A stretch of DNA of 64,000 nt. Source: Sphingomonas sp. UBA978 (GTDB taxonomy: Bacteria > Pseudomonadota > Alphaproteobacteria > Sphingomonadales > Sphingomonadaceae). The stretch lies in contig NZ_DBBS01000021.1 in the NCBI RefSeq assembly GCF_002292295.1, positions 416,715-480,714 on the forward strand, read 5' to 3'. Positions 44,925-53,278 of the stretch are shown piece after piece; position 1 is the stretch's first letter; each line of letters starts with the position of its first letter. The translations under genes and the position numbers were made by a program. The notes under the pieces were generated by a model. It saw only the letters and a program-made list of their open reading frames with translations. It was not told the DNA's origin and did not search any database.

Positions 44925-45535
44925 GCGCGGGCATCCTTTTTGGCGGCGACCGGTGTGGCGGGGGCGGGGTCGGCGGGGGCGGGGGCGTGCGGGGGTTGCG
45001 CGGCGATCCACGCGCGCGTCTCGGTCAGCATCTCGTCCGCCAGCGCCGCATCGCCGACCGCACGCGAGAGGATCACGGCGCCGACCATCGCCGACCACCG
45101 GCCGATCGCGGCGCGCCGCCGCCCGGCATCGTCCTCCCCGGCCAGGCGATCGGCGAAGCGGCGGATGTGCACGTCCAGCCCGTGCGCCATCGCGGCCCGC
45201 GCCTCCGGCGTCTGCTGCCGCATCAGGCCGGCAAGGCTCGCCGTCGGACAGCCGTGCGCCGGATTTTCGCGGTGCAGCGGCGACAGATAGCCGTCGGTCC
45301 ACGCCTCGATATCCGCCATCGCGGCCAATTCGCCCGACAGCGTGTCGGCGACCGTCGCGGCGATCAGATCGTCCTTCGACCGGAAATGGCCGTAGAAGCC
45401 GCCGTGCGTCTGCCCGGCCGCCTTCATCACGTCGGCGACGGTCACCGCGGCAAAGCCGCGTTCGCGGAACAGCCGGCTCGCCTCGCGCAGGATGCGGCGG
45501 CGGTTTTCCCCCATCTGCTCGCGACTGACCTTCAT
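44921..45535 (-). CDS. TetR/AcrR-family repressor
   Basis: This is a 204-residue repressor. The N-terminal helix-turn-helix reads FAAVTVADVMKAAGQTHGGF followed by YGHFRSKDDL, a close match to the TetR group with a GxTHGGFYGHF recognition segment that often guards reductase or electrophile-response genes. The C-terminus is a Pro/Ala-rich tail (PHAPAPADPAPATP) before the last codons. The start is ATG 45535 with GGAG seven bases before. It is divergent from the SDR-OYE-MDR-hydrolase operon and most likely represses it through palindromes at 45569-45605. Confidence 0.93.
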   Translation of the reverse strand: MKVSREQMGENRRRILREASRLFRERGFAAVTVADVMKAAGQTHGGFYGHFRSKDDLIAATVADTLSGELAAMADIEAWTDGYLSPLHRENPAHGCPTASLAGLMRQQTPEARAAMAHGLDVHIRRFADRLAGEDDAGRRRAAIGRWSAMVGAVILSRAVGDAALADEMLTETRAWIAAQPPHAPAPADPAPATPVAAKKDARA

Positions 45536-45556
45536 AAAATTTCTCCACCTGCCCCG

Positions 45557-45605
45557 TTGACAGTTTCATGATGGCCATCACATTTAGCAATCATGACGCC
45601 CATCA
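45557..45605 (+). promoter_or_regulatory. Promoter and TetR operator region for the reductase operon
   Basis: A consensus -35 box TTGACA lies at 45557-45562. About 17-18 bases later there is an AT-richer ACATTTA that could be the -10. Between and after them lie a perfect 12-bp palindrome TGATGGCCATCA (45569-45580) and a degenerate copy TGACGCCCATCA (45594-45605), 25 bases centre to centre. A repressor bound here would cover the promoter. Confidence 0.5.
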
Positions 45606-45639
45606 TCAATAGGGCGGTCCACACCGAAAGGGCATTTCG

Positions 45640-46422
45640 ATGACCACGTCTACCATCCTCATCACCGGCGCCTCTACCGGAATCGGCGCGACCTATGCCG
45701 ATCGCTTCGCACGCCGCGGCCACGATCTCGTCCTCGTCGCCCGCGATGCCGCGCGGCTTCAGGCGCTGGCGGCGAAGCTGACGGGCGAGACGGGTGTCGC
45801 GGTCGACGTCCTGCCCGCCGACCTGACGCAGCCCGACCAGCTCGCGCGCGTCGAGGCGCGGCTGCGCGAGGACGACCGGATCGGCACGCTGGTCAACAAT
45901 GCCGGGGCGGGGCTGGGCGGCGGGTTCGTCGACCAGACCACCGATGCGATCGACCGGCTGATCGCCCTCAACACCACCTCGGTCGCGCGGCTCGCCAGCG
46001 CGGTCGCGCCGCGGCTTGCCGCGCGCGGCGAGGGCACGATCGTCAACATCGGCTCGGTCGTGGGGCTTGCACCTGAATATGGCATGACGGTTTACGGCGC
46101 GACCAAGGCGTTCGTGCTGTTCCTGTCGCAGGGGCTGGCGATCGAGCTGGGGCCGAAGGGCGTCTACGTCCAGGCGGTGCTGCCCGCGGCGACGGCGACC
46201 GAATTGTGGGGCCGGGCGGGCGCCGACGAGGCGTCGCTGCCGCCGATGATGGACGTCGGCGCGATGGTCGACGCGGCGCTCGTCGGGTTCGACGCCCGCG
46301 AAGGCGTGACGATCCCGCCGCTCCACGACGGCGACCTGTGGCAGGCGTTCCAGGGCGCGCGGCAGGCGATGCTGCCCGGCTTTGGAGAGATCCATCCCGC
46401 GCCGCGCTACGCCGCCGCCTGA
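45640..46422 (+). CDS. Short-chain dehydrogenase/reductase (classical SDR)
   Basis: This is a 260-residue NAD(P)-dependent oxidoreductase. It has TGASTGIGATYADRFARRG for cofactor binding, NNAGAG, the catalytic Ser in IVNIGSVVGL, and YGATK with the catalytic Tyr and Lys. The start is ATG 45640 with AAGG upstream. It is the first gene of a plus-strand operon under the divergent TetR and is probably soluble. The substrate is unknown; SDRs of this type often act on short or medium aldehydes, ketones or alcohols. Confidence 0.92.
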   Translation: MTTSTILITGASTGIGATYADRFARRGHDLVLVARDAARLQALAAKLTGETGVAVDVLPADLTQPDQLARVEARLREDDRIGTLVNNAGAGLGGGFVDQTTDAIDRLIALNTTSVARLASAVAPRLAARGEGTIVNIGSVVGLAPEYGMTVYGATKAFVLFLSQGLAIELGPKGVYVQAVLPAATATELWGRAGADEASLPPMMDVGAMVDAALVGFDAREGVTIPPLHDGDLWQAFQGARQAMLPGFGEIHPAPRYAAA

Positions 46423-46470
46423 TTCCCGTCTGATCCAGCCTTTCCTCACCGACACGCGAAAGACCCCGTC

Positions 46471-47577
46471 ATGTCCGAACCCAGCCTCTTCTCCTCCTAC
46501 GACCTCGGCTCCGTCCGCCTCGCCAACCGCGTCGTGATGGCGCCGCTGACGCGCAACCGTGCCGGTGCGGGCCTCGTGCCGACCGACCTGATGGCCGAAT
46601 ATTACGGCCAGCGCGCCTCGGCGGGGCTCATCATCACCGAAGCGTCGCAGGTGTCGCAGCAGGGGCAGGGCTATCAGGATACGCCCGGCATCTACACCGA
46701 CGCGCAGGTCGCTGGGTGGCGCAAGGTGACCGACGCGGTCCACGCCAAGGGGGGGCGCATCGTCCTGCAGCTGTGGCATGTCGGGCGGGTCAGCCACGTC
46801 GACCTGCAGGAGAATGGTGCGGCGCCGGTCGCGCCCTCGGCGATCCGTGCCGAGACGAAGACGGTGGTCAACAACGGCTTCGTCGACGTGTCCGAACCGC
46901 GTGCGCTCGCGCTCGACGAAATCCCCGGGATCGTCGACGACTTCCGCCGCGCCGCCGCCAATGCGATTGCGGCCGGCTTCGACGGGGTCGAGGTGCACGG
47001 CGCCAACGGCTATCTGCTCGACCAGTTCGCCAAGGACGGCGCCAACCATCGTACCGACGCCTATGGCGGCGCGATCGAGAGTCGCGCGCGTCTCATGGTC
47101 GAGGTGACCGCGGCGGTGGCGAAGGAAGTCGGGGCGGAGCGCACCGGCATCCGCCTGTCGCCCGTCTCGCCGGCGAACGGCATCGCGACCAGCGATCCGC
47201 AGCCGCTGTTCGAGCATATCGTCGAGCGGCTCGACGCGCTCGGCATCGCCTATATTCATGTCGTCGAGGGGGCGACCGGCGGTCCGCGCGACGTCGCGCC
47301 GTTCGATTATGGCGCGCTGCGCAGCCGGTTCAGCGGCACCTATATCGCCAACAACGGCTTCGACCGGACGCTGGCCGAGGCGCATCTGGCGGAGGGCAAG
47401 GCCCACCTGATCGCCTTCGGCCGGCCGTTCATCGCCAATCCGGATCTGGTCGCGCGGCTGCGCGACGGCCTGCCGCTGGCGCAGATCGATCCGCAGACAT
47501 TGTATGGCGGCGGCGCGAAGGGGTATACGGACTATCCGGTCGCGGCGGCGGCCGATGCCCGGGAGCATGCAGCATGA
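46471..47577 (+). CDS. Old yellow enzyme-family alkene reductase (NemA-like)
   Basis: This 368-residue FMN-dependent enzyme reduces activated C=C bonds of enals, enones or nitro-compounds with NADPH. Family motifs are NRVVMAPLTRNRA, the QLWHVGRVSH FMN/active-site segment, EVHGANGYLLDQF, RTDAYGGAIESRARL, and IAFGRPFIANPDLVARL at the C-terminus. TetR-controlled OYE genes are a usual electrophile-stress arrangement. The stop overlaps the next start (ATGA). Confidence 0.95.
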   Translation: MSEPSLFSSYDLGSVRLANRVVMAPLTRNRAGAGLVPTDLMAEYYGQRASAGLIITEASQVSQQGQGYQDTPGIYTDAQVAGWRKVTDAVHAKGGRIVLQLWHVGRVSHVDLQENGAAPVAPSAIRAETKTVVNNGFVDVSEPRALALDEIPGIVDDFRRAAANAIAAGFDGVEVHGANGYLLDQFAKDGANHRTDAYGGAIESRARLMVEVTAAVAKEVGAERTGIRLSPVSPANGIATSDPQPLFEHIVERLDALGIAYIHVVEGATGGPRDVAPFDYGALRSRFSGTYIANNGFDRTLAEAHLAEGKAHLIAFGRPFIANPDLVARLRDGLPLAQIDPQTLYGGGAKGYTDYPVAAAADAREHAA

Positions 47578-48590
47578 AGGCGTTCCTCCTCGAGTCCTAC
47601 GGCAAGGGACGGGCGCTGATCCCGACCGAAATCCCCGATCCGGTGCCGGCGGCGGGCGAGGTGCTGGTCGATATCCATGCGACCGCGATCAACCAGCTCG
47701 ACGGCAAGATCCGCGACGGCGCGTTCAAGCCGATCCTGCCGTACAAGCCGCCCGTCATCCTCGGCCACGACCTTGCCGGCGTCGTCGTGGCGACCGGCGC
47801 GGGGGCGCACCGGTTCAAGGTCGGCGATGCGGTCTATGCCCGCCCGCGCGACGGCCATATCGGTACCTTCGCCGAGCGGATCGCGGTTGCCGAGGCGGAC
47901 CTCGCGCCCAGTCCTGCCACCCTGTCGATGGCGGAGGCGGCATCGGTGCCGCTCGTCGGCCTGACCGCGTGGCAGGTGCTGGTCGAACGCGCCGGCCTGA
48001 AGCCCGGGCAGAAGGTGCTGATCCATGCCGGTTCGGGCGGGGTCGGCACGGTCGCGATCCAGCTCGCCAAGCATCTCGGCGCGACGGTGGCGACCACCGC
48101 CAGCGTCACCAACGCCGACCTCGTCCGCAGCCTCGGCGCCGATGTCGTCATCGACTACAGGACGCAGGATTTCTCGACCCTGCTGTCGGGCTATGACGTC
48201 GTCCTCAACAGCCTCGACGGCAAGACGCTGGAGCGGTCGCTCAAGGTCTTGAAGCCGGGCGGCAAGCTGATCTCGATCTCGGGGCCGCCCGATCCCGCCT
48301 TCGCCCGGGCGCAGGGGCTCAACCCCGTGCTGCGGCTGGTGATGCGACTGCTGAGCGCCGGGATCCGCCGCAAGGCGAAGCGGGCGGGCGTCGATTATTC
48401 CTTCCTGTTCATGCACGCCGACGGCGGCCAGCTGGCGCAGCTGGGCGCGCTGATCGACGACGGAACGATCAGGCCGGTGGTCGACCGCAGCTACGCCTTC
48501 GACGCGCTGAACGACGCCGTCGCCTATGTCGACGGTGGCCGGGCGAAGGGCAAGGTCGTCGTCACCCTCCGGCCGGAGGCGTCGGCATGA
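47574..48590 (+). CDS. MDR-family NADP-dependent quinone/enone oxidoreductase
   Basis: This is a 338-residue zinc-free medium-chain dehydrogenase/reductase. It has the GroES-like N-terminal half (GHDLAGVVVATGAG) and the Rossmann motif HAGSGGVGTVAIQLAKHLGA. It lacks the structural zinc cysteines, as expected of quinone oxidoreductase-like members. ATG 47574 overlaps the OYE stop and TGA 48588-48590 overlaps the next ATG, so three enzymes are translationally chained. It probably handles reactive enones or quinones. Confidence 0.92.
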   Translation: MKAFLLESYGKGRALIPTEIPDPVPAAGEVLVDIHATAINQLDGKIRDGAFKPILPYKPPVILGHDLAGVVVATGAGAHRFKVGDAVYARPRDGHIGTFAERIAVAEADLAPSPATLSMAEAASVPLVGLTAWQVLVERAGLKPGQKVLIHAGSGGVGTVAIQLAKHLGATVATTASVTNADLVRSLGADVVIDYRTQDFSTLLSGYDVVLNSLDGKTLERSLKVLKPGGKLISISGPPDPAFARAQGLNPVLRLVMRLLSAGIRRKAKRAGVDYSFLFMHADGGQLAQLGALIDDGTIRPVVDRSYAFDALNDAVAYVDGGRAKGKVVVTLRPEASA

Positions 48591-49429
48591 CCGCACGCAC
48601 CAGCTGGGCGTCGGTGCCGACGGAGACGATCGTCGCGGGCGACACGTCGCTCGCCTACCGTCGCCTCGGGCCGGACAGCGGCGTGCCGGTCGTGCTGCTC
48701 AACCATTGGGGGGCGAACCTCGACAATTTCGATCCGCCGATCGTCGAGGGGCTGGCCGCGGACCGGCCGGTCTATGCGCTCGACTATCGCGGGATCGGCG
48801 CATCGGGCGGCACGGCGCCGCGCACCGTCGCCGCCACCGCGCAGGACGTCATCGCCGCGATCCGCGCCCTCGGTGTCGGGCCGGTCGACCTGATCGGCTT
48901 TTCTTTCGGCGGCTTCGTCGCGCAGCAAATCCTGCTCGACGCGCCCGACCTCGTCCGCCGCGCGATCCTGGCGGGGACGGGGCCCGCCGGCGGCGTCGGT
49001 ATCGAGCGGGTCGGCGCGGTGTCCTGGCCGCTGATCCTGAAGGGGATCGTCACCTTCCGCGATCCCAAGACCTATCTGTTCTTCACCGCCAGCGCCAACG
49101 GCCGGCGCGCCGCCAAAGCCTTTCTCGCGCGGCTGAAGCTGCGCACCGCGGATCGCGACAAGGCGGTCGGCCCGCCCGCCTTCCTCGCCCAGCTGGCTGC
49201 GATCAAGGCATGGGGGCTGCAGGCGCCCCAGCCAATCGAGACGATCCGCACGCCGGTGCTCGTCGCGAATGGCGACCATGACATCATGGTGCCAAGCGAG
49301 AATTCGCGCGACCTCGCGCGCCGCATCCCCGGTGCGGAGCTCGTCCTCTATCCCGATGCCGGGCATGGCGGCATCTTCCAGTATCACGACGCCTTCCTCG
49401 GCAAGGCGCGCGCGTTCCTGGCGGGGTGA
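48587..49429 (+). CDS. Alpha/beta-hydrolase
   Basis: This is a 280-residue cytoplasmic hydrolase. The HW segment near the start (LLNHWGANLDNF) sits at the oxyanion-hole position, where HG is more common. The nucleophile elbow is GFSFGG, the acid is in NGDHDIM, and the catalytic His is in DAGHGGIFQ. It is close in pattern to epoxide hydrolase/dehalogenase-like alpha/beta-hydrolases but has no cap signature I can assign. It is coupled to the MDR gene by ATGA and is the last gene of the TetR-associated operon, converging on the pectin locus. Confidence 0.88.
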   Translation: MTARTSWASVPTETIVAGDTSLAYRRLGPDSGVPVVLLNHWGANLDNFDPPIVEGLAADRPVYALDYRGIGASGGTAPRTVAATAQDVIAAIRALGVGPVDLIGFSFGGFVAQQILLDAPDLVRRAILAGTGPAGGVGIERVGAVSWPLILKGIVTFRDPKTYLFFTASANGRRAAKAFLARLKLRTADRDKAVGPPAFLAQLAAIKAWGLQAPQPIETIRTPVLVANGDHDIMVPSENSRDLARRIPGAELVLYPDAGHGGIFQYHDAFLGKARAFLAG

Positions 49430-49444
49430 CGCCGTTCGATTGGG

Positions 49445-50791
49445 CTAGAGGAACACGCGATAGACGTGGTTCTGCCCGTGCATGTTCGATCCGAAGACGA
49501 GGCTGCGGCTGTCGGGGGTGAAGGTGACGTTCGGCTCCAGCCGGTAATCGTGCGCGGACATGTCGACGAGGCGCGCCGATCGCATATATTCGGGCGTCAC
49601 CAGCGCCGGATCGTAGGCCTGCGTCTCGCCGTCGACGACCGGCTCGGGGGTCAGCAGCACGATCCATTTGCCGTCCGGCGCGTGCGCGACCATGTCGGCA
49701 TCGCCGCCGTCGCCCGCGAACAATCGCCGGTCGGGCGAGACGTTGAAATGCACCGACCAGTCGTTCCGCTCGACCCGTCGCCACAGCCGCCGCCCGGTGG
49801 CCAGCTCCAGCCCCGCGACCCAGAACACCTGCCCGCGCGGGGTCTGGAGGTCGTACCACAGCCACTTGCCGTCGGGGCCGAAGAATTCATGGCCCCAGAT
49901 CTCCATGTTCATCGTGCGATCGTGCGTCGCCGCCAGCCCGCTGCCATCGGTGCGGATGCGCCACATACGGGTGACGCGGTGCCACGGCCCCTCGTGCGAG
50001 AAGATGATCTGGCCCGGATCGGTCGGCGAGAATTGCGGGTGGTTGAGCCAGTCCTTCGCCGTGTGGATGACGCGGCGCTGCCCGGTCCTGAGGTCGATGA
50101 CGAACAATTCCATCGGCACGCGCGCCGCCCAGCGTTGCAGCATGCGCACCCCCTTCGCCTTGGCGAAGTTGAGCGGCCGCCCGTCGGGGCCGACCGCGGC
50201 ATATTCCGCCTGGCCGAAGCGGCGGTTGCGCGGGTCGGGCAGGTCGGGCTGCAACGGCGCATCGCCATAGGCGACGGTGCCGACGAACAGCGTATCGTCG
50301 GCGTTGATCGCGCCGATCTGCCCCGCCTCGATCCGCGCGATGCGGCGAGTGCGGCCGCTGTCGACATCGACCGCGAAGAAGGTGCGCGGCCGGTCGGTCG
50401 GCTGCCCGTCGCCCGGATCGGATACGCTGTAGAAGACGGTGCGCGAGCGGCGCGCGGTGAACATCAGGTCGGCCCGCGGGTCCGCCACCAGCAGCCGTCG
50501 GGCGTGCGTCTCGATATCGACCAGCACGATGCCGCGCGGGCTCGACATCGCCATCAGATCGCCCTGCGGCGTGAAGCTGTTGCGATAGAAATACAGCTTG
50601 TTGCCGCCCTCGTCGCCGGACAGGCGGACGATGCGGCGGCCGGTCTTCGCATCGGTCCATGTGCGTGGTGGGGGTGCGCCCGCCGGCCCCTGTCCGATCG
50701 CGCCTCCGCCGCCCGTGGCCCTGCCGGCCATGGCCGTGCCGGTCATCGCCGCGGCGGCCCCCAGAAACGCGCGTCGTGTCGATCCGTCCAT
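49445..50791 (-). CDS. PL22-family oligogalacturonate lyase-like protein, Tat-exported
   Basis: This is a 448-residue seven-bladed propeller. The sequence TDAKTGRRIVRLS, YFYRNSFTPQGD, NHPQFSPTDPGQIIFSHEGP and GHEFFGPDGKWLWY follows the PL22 oligogalacturonate lyase pattern. PL22 enzymes cleave short pectin fragments to unsaturated monouronates and use a metal bound by several His. Here the C-terminal metal segment reads LEPNVTFTPDS, where the enterobacterial enzyme has two His (THPHPSFTPDD from memory), so the ligands differ. The leader GSTRRAFLGAAAAM is a Tat signal, whereas enterobacterial PL22 is cytoplasmic. The start is ATG 50791, with GGAG five bases before; it lies 13 bases after the preceding gene. 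Confidence 0.82.
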   Translation of the reverse strand: MDGSTRRAFLGAAAAMTGTAMAGRATGGGGAIGQGPAGAPPPRTWTDAKTGRRIVRLSGDEGGNKLYFYRNSFTPQGDLMAMSSPRGIVLVDIETHARRLLVADPRADLMFTARRSRTVFYSVSDPGDGQPTDRPRTFFAVDVDSGRTRRIARIEAGQIGAINADDTLFVGTVAYGDAPLQPDLPDPRNRRFGQAEYAAVGPDGRPLNFAKAKGVRMLQRWAARVPMELFVIDLRTGQRRVIHTAKDWLNHPQFSPTDPGQIIFSHEGPWHRVTRMWRIRTDGSGLAATHDRTMNMEIWGHEFFGPDGKWLWYDLQTPRGQVFWVAGLELATGRRLWRRVERNDWSVHFNVSPDRRLFAGDGGDADMVAHAPDGKWIVLLTPEPVVDGETQAYDPALVTPEYMRSARLVDMSAHDYRLEPNVTFTPDSRSLVFGSNMHGQNHVYRVFL

Positions 50792-50804
50792 CATCGCTCC
50801 AGTC

Positions 50805-53090
50805 TCAGGGTTGCGGGGTGAAGCCCTCGGCGCGGACGCGCCAGCCGCGCTGCGGGAAGCCGGGGGCAGGGCGATCCGCACCGTCCCAGCCGCCCGCCAT
50901 CAGCCCGACCGCCATCAGCAGCGCGCCGTTCGAGGGGAAATAGGTTTCCGCCGCGCGCGCATAGCCCGGCCCGTCGGGATTGACCGCCATCGCGACGCCG
51001 CCCGCGCCGCCCGATTTCGGCACCAGTCCCGCGGCATGCGCATCCAGATGGACGCGCGGCGTCATGCCGGTCGCGCCCCATTGGTTGTTCTTGCCCGTCG
51101 CGAACAGCCAGTCGACCGCCTTGTCGGGCTGGCCGAGCCGCGCCGCGGTCATCGCGATCATCGGATAGTCCCAGCCCCAGGTCTGGCGCATGTCCCAGTT
51201 CGCCTCGACCGCCTGCAACGTCCGCGCCATCGTCGCCCGGTCAATCCGCGCGCCCGGTACGAAGCCATAGGCCATCAGGAACGACGGGTGATCGCGGTTG
51301 CGGCATCCCTCCGCCTCGGCATGGCGGCGACAGCGGGCGGACGCGGCGACGCGCCAGAAATCGGGGACGGAGGCGACCGGCAGGTAGAGCCCGTCGCGCA
51401 CCGCCGGCGGCGCGAGGCGCGCGACCACGTTGTCCCAGTCCGCCCGCCGCGGCAGGCCGCGCCGGACGCGCCAGTCCTGCGCGATGTTCAGCGCCCAGCG
51501 GAAATATTCCAGTTCGAACGCCGGATCGCGTGTCGTCAGCGGATCGTAATTCTCCTGCGCCGGGATCAGCGGCGGGCCGAGGTGGCAGGCGGTGGCATCG
51601 CAGGTCGGCCAGCTCGCCAGCACCTCCGCCGTCGCCTCGACCAGCGGCGCGTAGCGGTCGAGTGTCGCCCGATCCTTCCCCGCCCGATCCTTCCCCGCGC
51701 GTCCGGTGCCGGCCCGGCGGATCAGCTCGGACAGCAGGATCGGGTGCGGCTGCTGCCACATGATGAAGGGCGAGATGAGGCTGGGGCTGTTGCGCCCCTC
51801 CGGCCCGACCATCTTGGGCCACCATGCGCCCTTGACCCGATGCCGTGCGGCCTCCGCCCGGGCCGAGGGCAGGGTGCGCAGATACCAGCCCATGCTGCGT
51901 TCGAGCAGGTCGGCATGGCCCCATGCCGCCTGCCACGCGCTGTGCCACGGGTGCATCTCGAGATGGAACTTGCCGAACCAGCTGTTCGAGAACAGCCCCT
52001 CCTCCTGCGGCGGCAGTGTCCCCGCGCCGTTGATCGCCGAGAGATATTGCGACAGCACTACGCGGCGTTCGAGCTCGGACGCACGGGGATCGCTGCTGCC
52101 GGTGAAATCCACCGCCGCACCGCGGGTCCAGAATTGCCGCCAGTGCGCGGCCACCGCATCGGGCATCGCCGCAAAGCCGGGCAGGCGCGGTGCCTCCGCT
52201 CGCGGGGCGAATGCGACGACCGCGCGCAGCGTCGGCGTCCTGCCGCGGATCGTCAGCCGGTCGCCGTCGCCCTGCGCGATCGTCCCGTCGGATCGTACCG
52301 TCGACCAGTAGCGGGTCGCGTCCAGCCGTCGCTCGACCCGCCATTCGCCGGGCGTCCGCGAGACGATGCGCGTCGTCTCGCCGGCGCGCGGCGTCCAGTG
52401 CGACGGATCGGGATTGATCGCGGGCGCTACGCCCGGCCATGCGACCGACACGCCGAGCGATCCGCGCGCCACCAGCGGCGACGTCACCTCGACCGCGACC
52501 GCATCGACGCCGGGCAGCACCCGCGTCCGCACCTCGACCGGCTGGCCATCGTAGCGGAAACGGCTGGTCAGCGTCCCGGTCCACATGTCGAGCACCTGCC
52601 GCGTTGCGGAGATGCGCGCGAAATCGGCCGGCCTGCCGCCGACCGTCAGCGCGATCCGCCCGAGCGAGATGCGATGCGGATTGGCGCGGAGCCAGGTGAA
52701 GGCCGGGTTCTTGTCGGCATCTCTCCACGCCCGCATCCACGGATAGGGCTGTTGCCCGCGGCCCGGCACCGCGACCATCGTCAGCCCGTCGCGCTCCGTG
52801 TAGCCTTTGGGGTTGGGGAAGCTGTGCCAGCCCCATTGCGCCATCGTCAGCAGCGGCGTCAGCTCGGCATAGAGCGCGGGGAAGGTCTGCAGGCCGGTGA
52901 TGTCGGCGGTAAAGCCCAGCTCGCCGTTGCCGAGCATGACCGGTGCGTGCGGATCGGCCGTGGTGAAGGTGATCGCATGCCGTCGCACCAGCGCCTCGCG
53001 ATCGATCGGCGGCGGCGCGGCGGCGACCAGCGCGCAGGCCAGCGGCAGCGCCGCGACGCGTATCGCGCGTCGCCGGGCGACGCCCTCCAT
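50805..53090 (-). CDS. Six-hairpin glycosidase-like protein, exported, family not assigned
   Basis: This protein has about 761 residues and a Sec signal (VAALPLACALVAAA). There is an N-terminal beta-sandwich region (VMLGNGELGFTADITGLQ) and an (alpha/alpha)6-barrel-like half with GKFHLEMHPWHSAW (Glu378), WWPKMVGPEGRNSP and WGWDYPMIAM. This resembles clan GH-L or GH95-like proteins often annotated only as hypothetical in glycan loci. A 15-bp in-frame tandem duplication encodes AGKDRAGKDR. The start is uncertain: ATG 53090 is chosen because a conserved palindrome lies at 53141-53157. ATG 53129 and 53150 are in frame but crowd that site. It is co-transcribed with the PL22-like gene and probably acts on a pectin side chain. 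Confidence 0.75.
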   Translation of the reverse strand: MEGVARRRAIRVAALPLACALVAAAPPPIDREALVRRHAITFTTADPHAPVMLGNGELGFTADITGLQTFPALYAELTPLLTMAQWGWHSFPNPKGYTERDGLTMVAVPGRGQQPYPWMRAWRDADKNPAFTWLRANPHRISLGRIALTVGGRPADFARISATRQVLDMWTGTLTSRFRYDGQPVEVRTRVLPGVDAVAVEVTSPLVARGSLGVSVAWPGVAPAINPDPSHWTPRAGETTRIVSRTPGEWRVERRLDATRYWSTVRSDGTIAQGDGDRLTIRGRTPTLRAVVAFAPRAEAPRLPGFAAMPDAVAAHWRQFWTRGAAVDFTGSSDPRASELERRVVLSQYLSAINGAGTLPPQEEGLFSNSWFGKFHLEMHPWHSAWQAAWGHADLLERSMGWYLRTLPSARAEAARHRVKGAWWPKMVGPEGRNSPSLISPFIMWQQPHPILLSELIRRAGTGRAGKDRAGKDRATLDRYAPLVEATAEVLASWPTCDATACHLGPPLIPAQENYDPLTTRDPAFELEYFRWALNIAQDWRVRRGLPRRADWDNVVARLAPPAVRDGLYLPVASVPDFWRVAASARCRRHAEAEGCRNRDHPSFLMAYGFVPGARIDRATMARTLQAVEANWDMRQTWGWDYPMIAMTAARLGQPDKAVDWLFATGKNNQWGATGMTPRVHLDAHAAGLVPKSGGAGGVAMAVNPDGPGYARAAETYFPSNGALLMAVGLMAGGWDGADRPAPGFPQRGWRVRAEGFTPQP

Positions 53091-53140
53091 CGGCCGCGCA
53101 CGACCGTTCCCCCAAGCAGACCTCTCCATGTTGGACGGGT

Positions 53141-53157
53141 AACTTGTCATGCAACTT
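53141..53157. promoter_or_regulatory. Pectin-locus operator copy 1
   Basis: AACTTGTCATGCAACTT is a 17-bp match to AAGTTGNNNNNCAACTT, 50 bases before the chosen start of the six-hairpin gene. Related copies lie at 53197 and 56190. The regulator is probably the GntR/FCD protein encoded at 59844. Confidence 0.5.
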
Positions 53158-53196
53158 CGGTCAACGAGCCTGACGGAAAAATTGCCAGTCAGACAT

Positions 53197-53213
53197 GATT
53201 TGTATTGCAACTC
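53197..53213. promoter_or_regulatory. Pectin-locus operator copy 2
   Basis: GATTTGTATTGCAACTC is the weakest of the three copies but keeps the TTGTNNNGCAA core. It lies 65 bases before the TonB receptor start. Confidence 0.42.
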
Positions 53214-53278
53214 GTGCATGATTTGGGGCAGTTGCGGCGATGACACCGGTAGCAAAAACGGAATGGATTGAGGGGATT

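Noticed and set aside
44949..45000. G-rich simple repeat in the 3' part of the TetR gene as a possible regulatory or G-quadruplex site
   Set aside because: It encodes an in-frame Pro/Ala tail and is explained by codon bias; no further evidence for a structure with a role.
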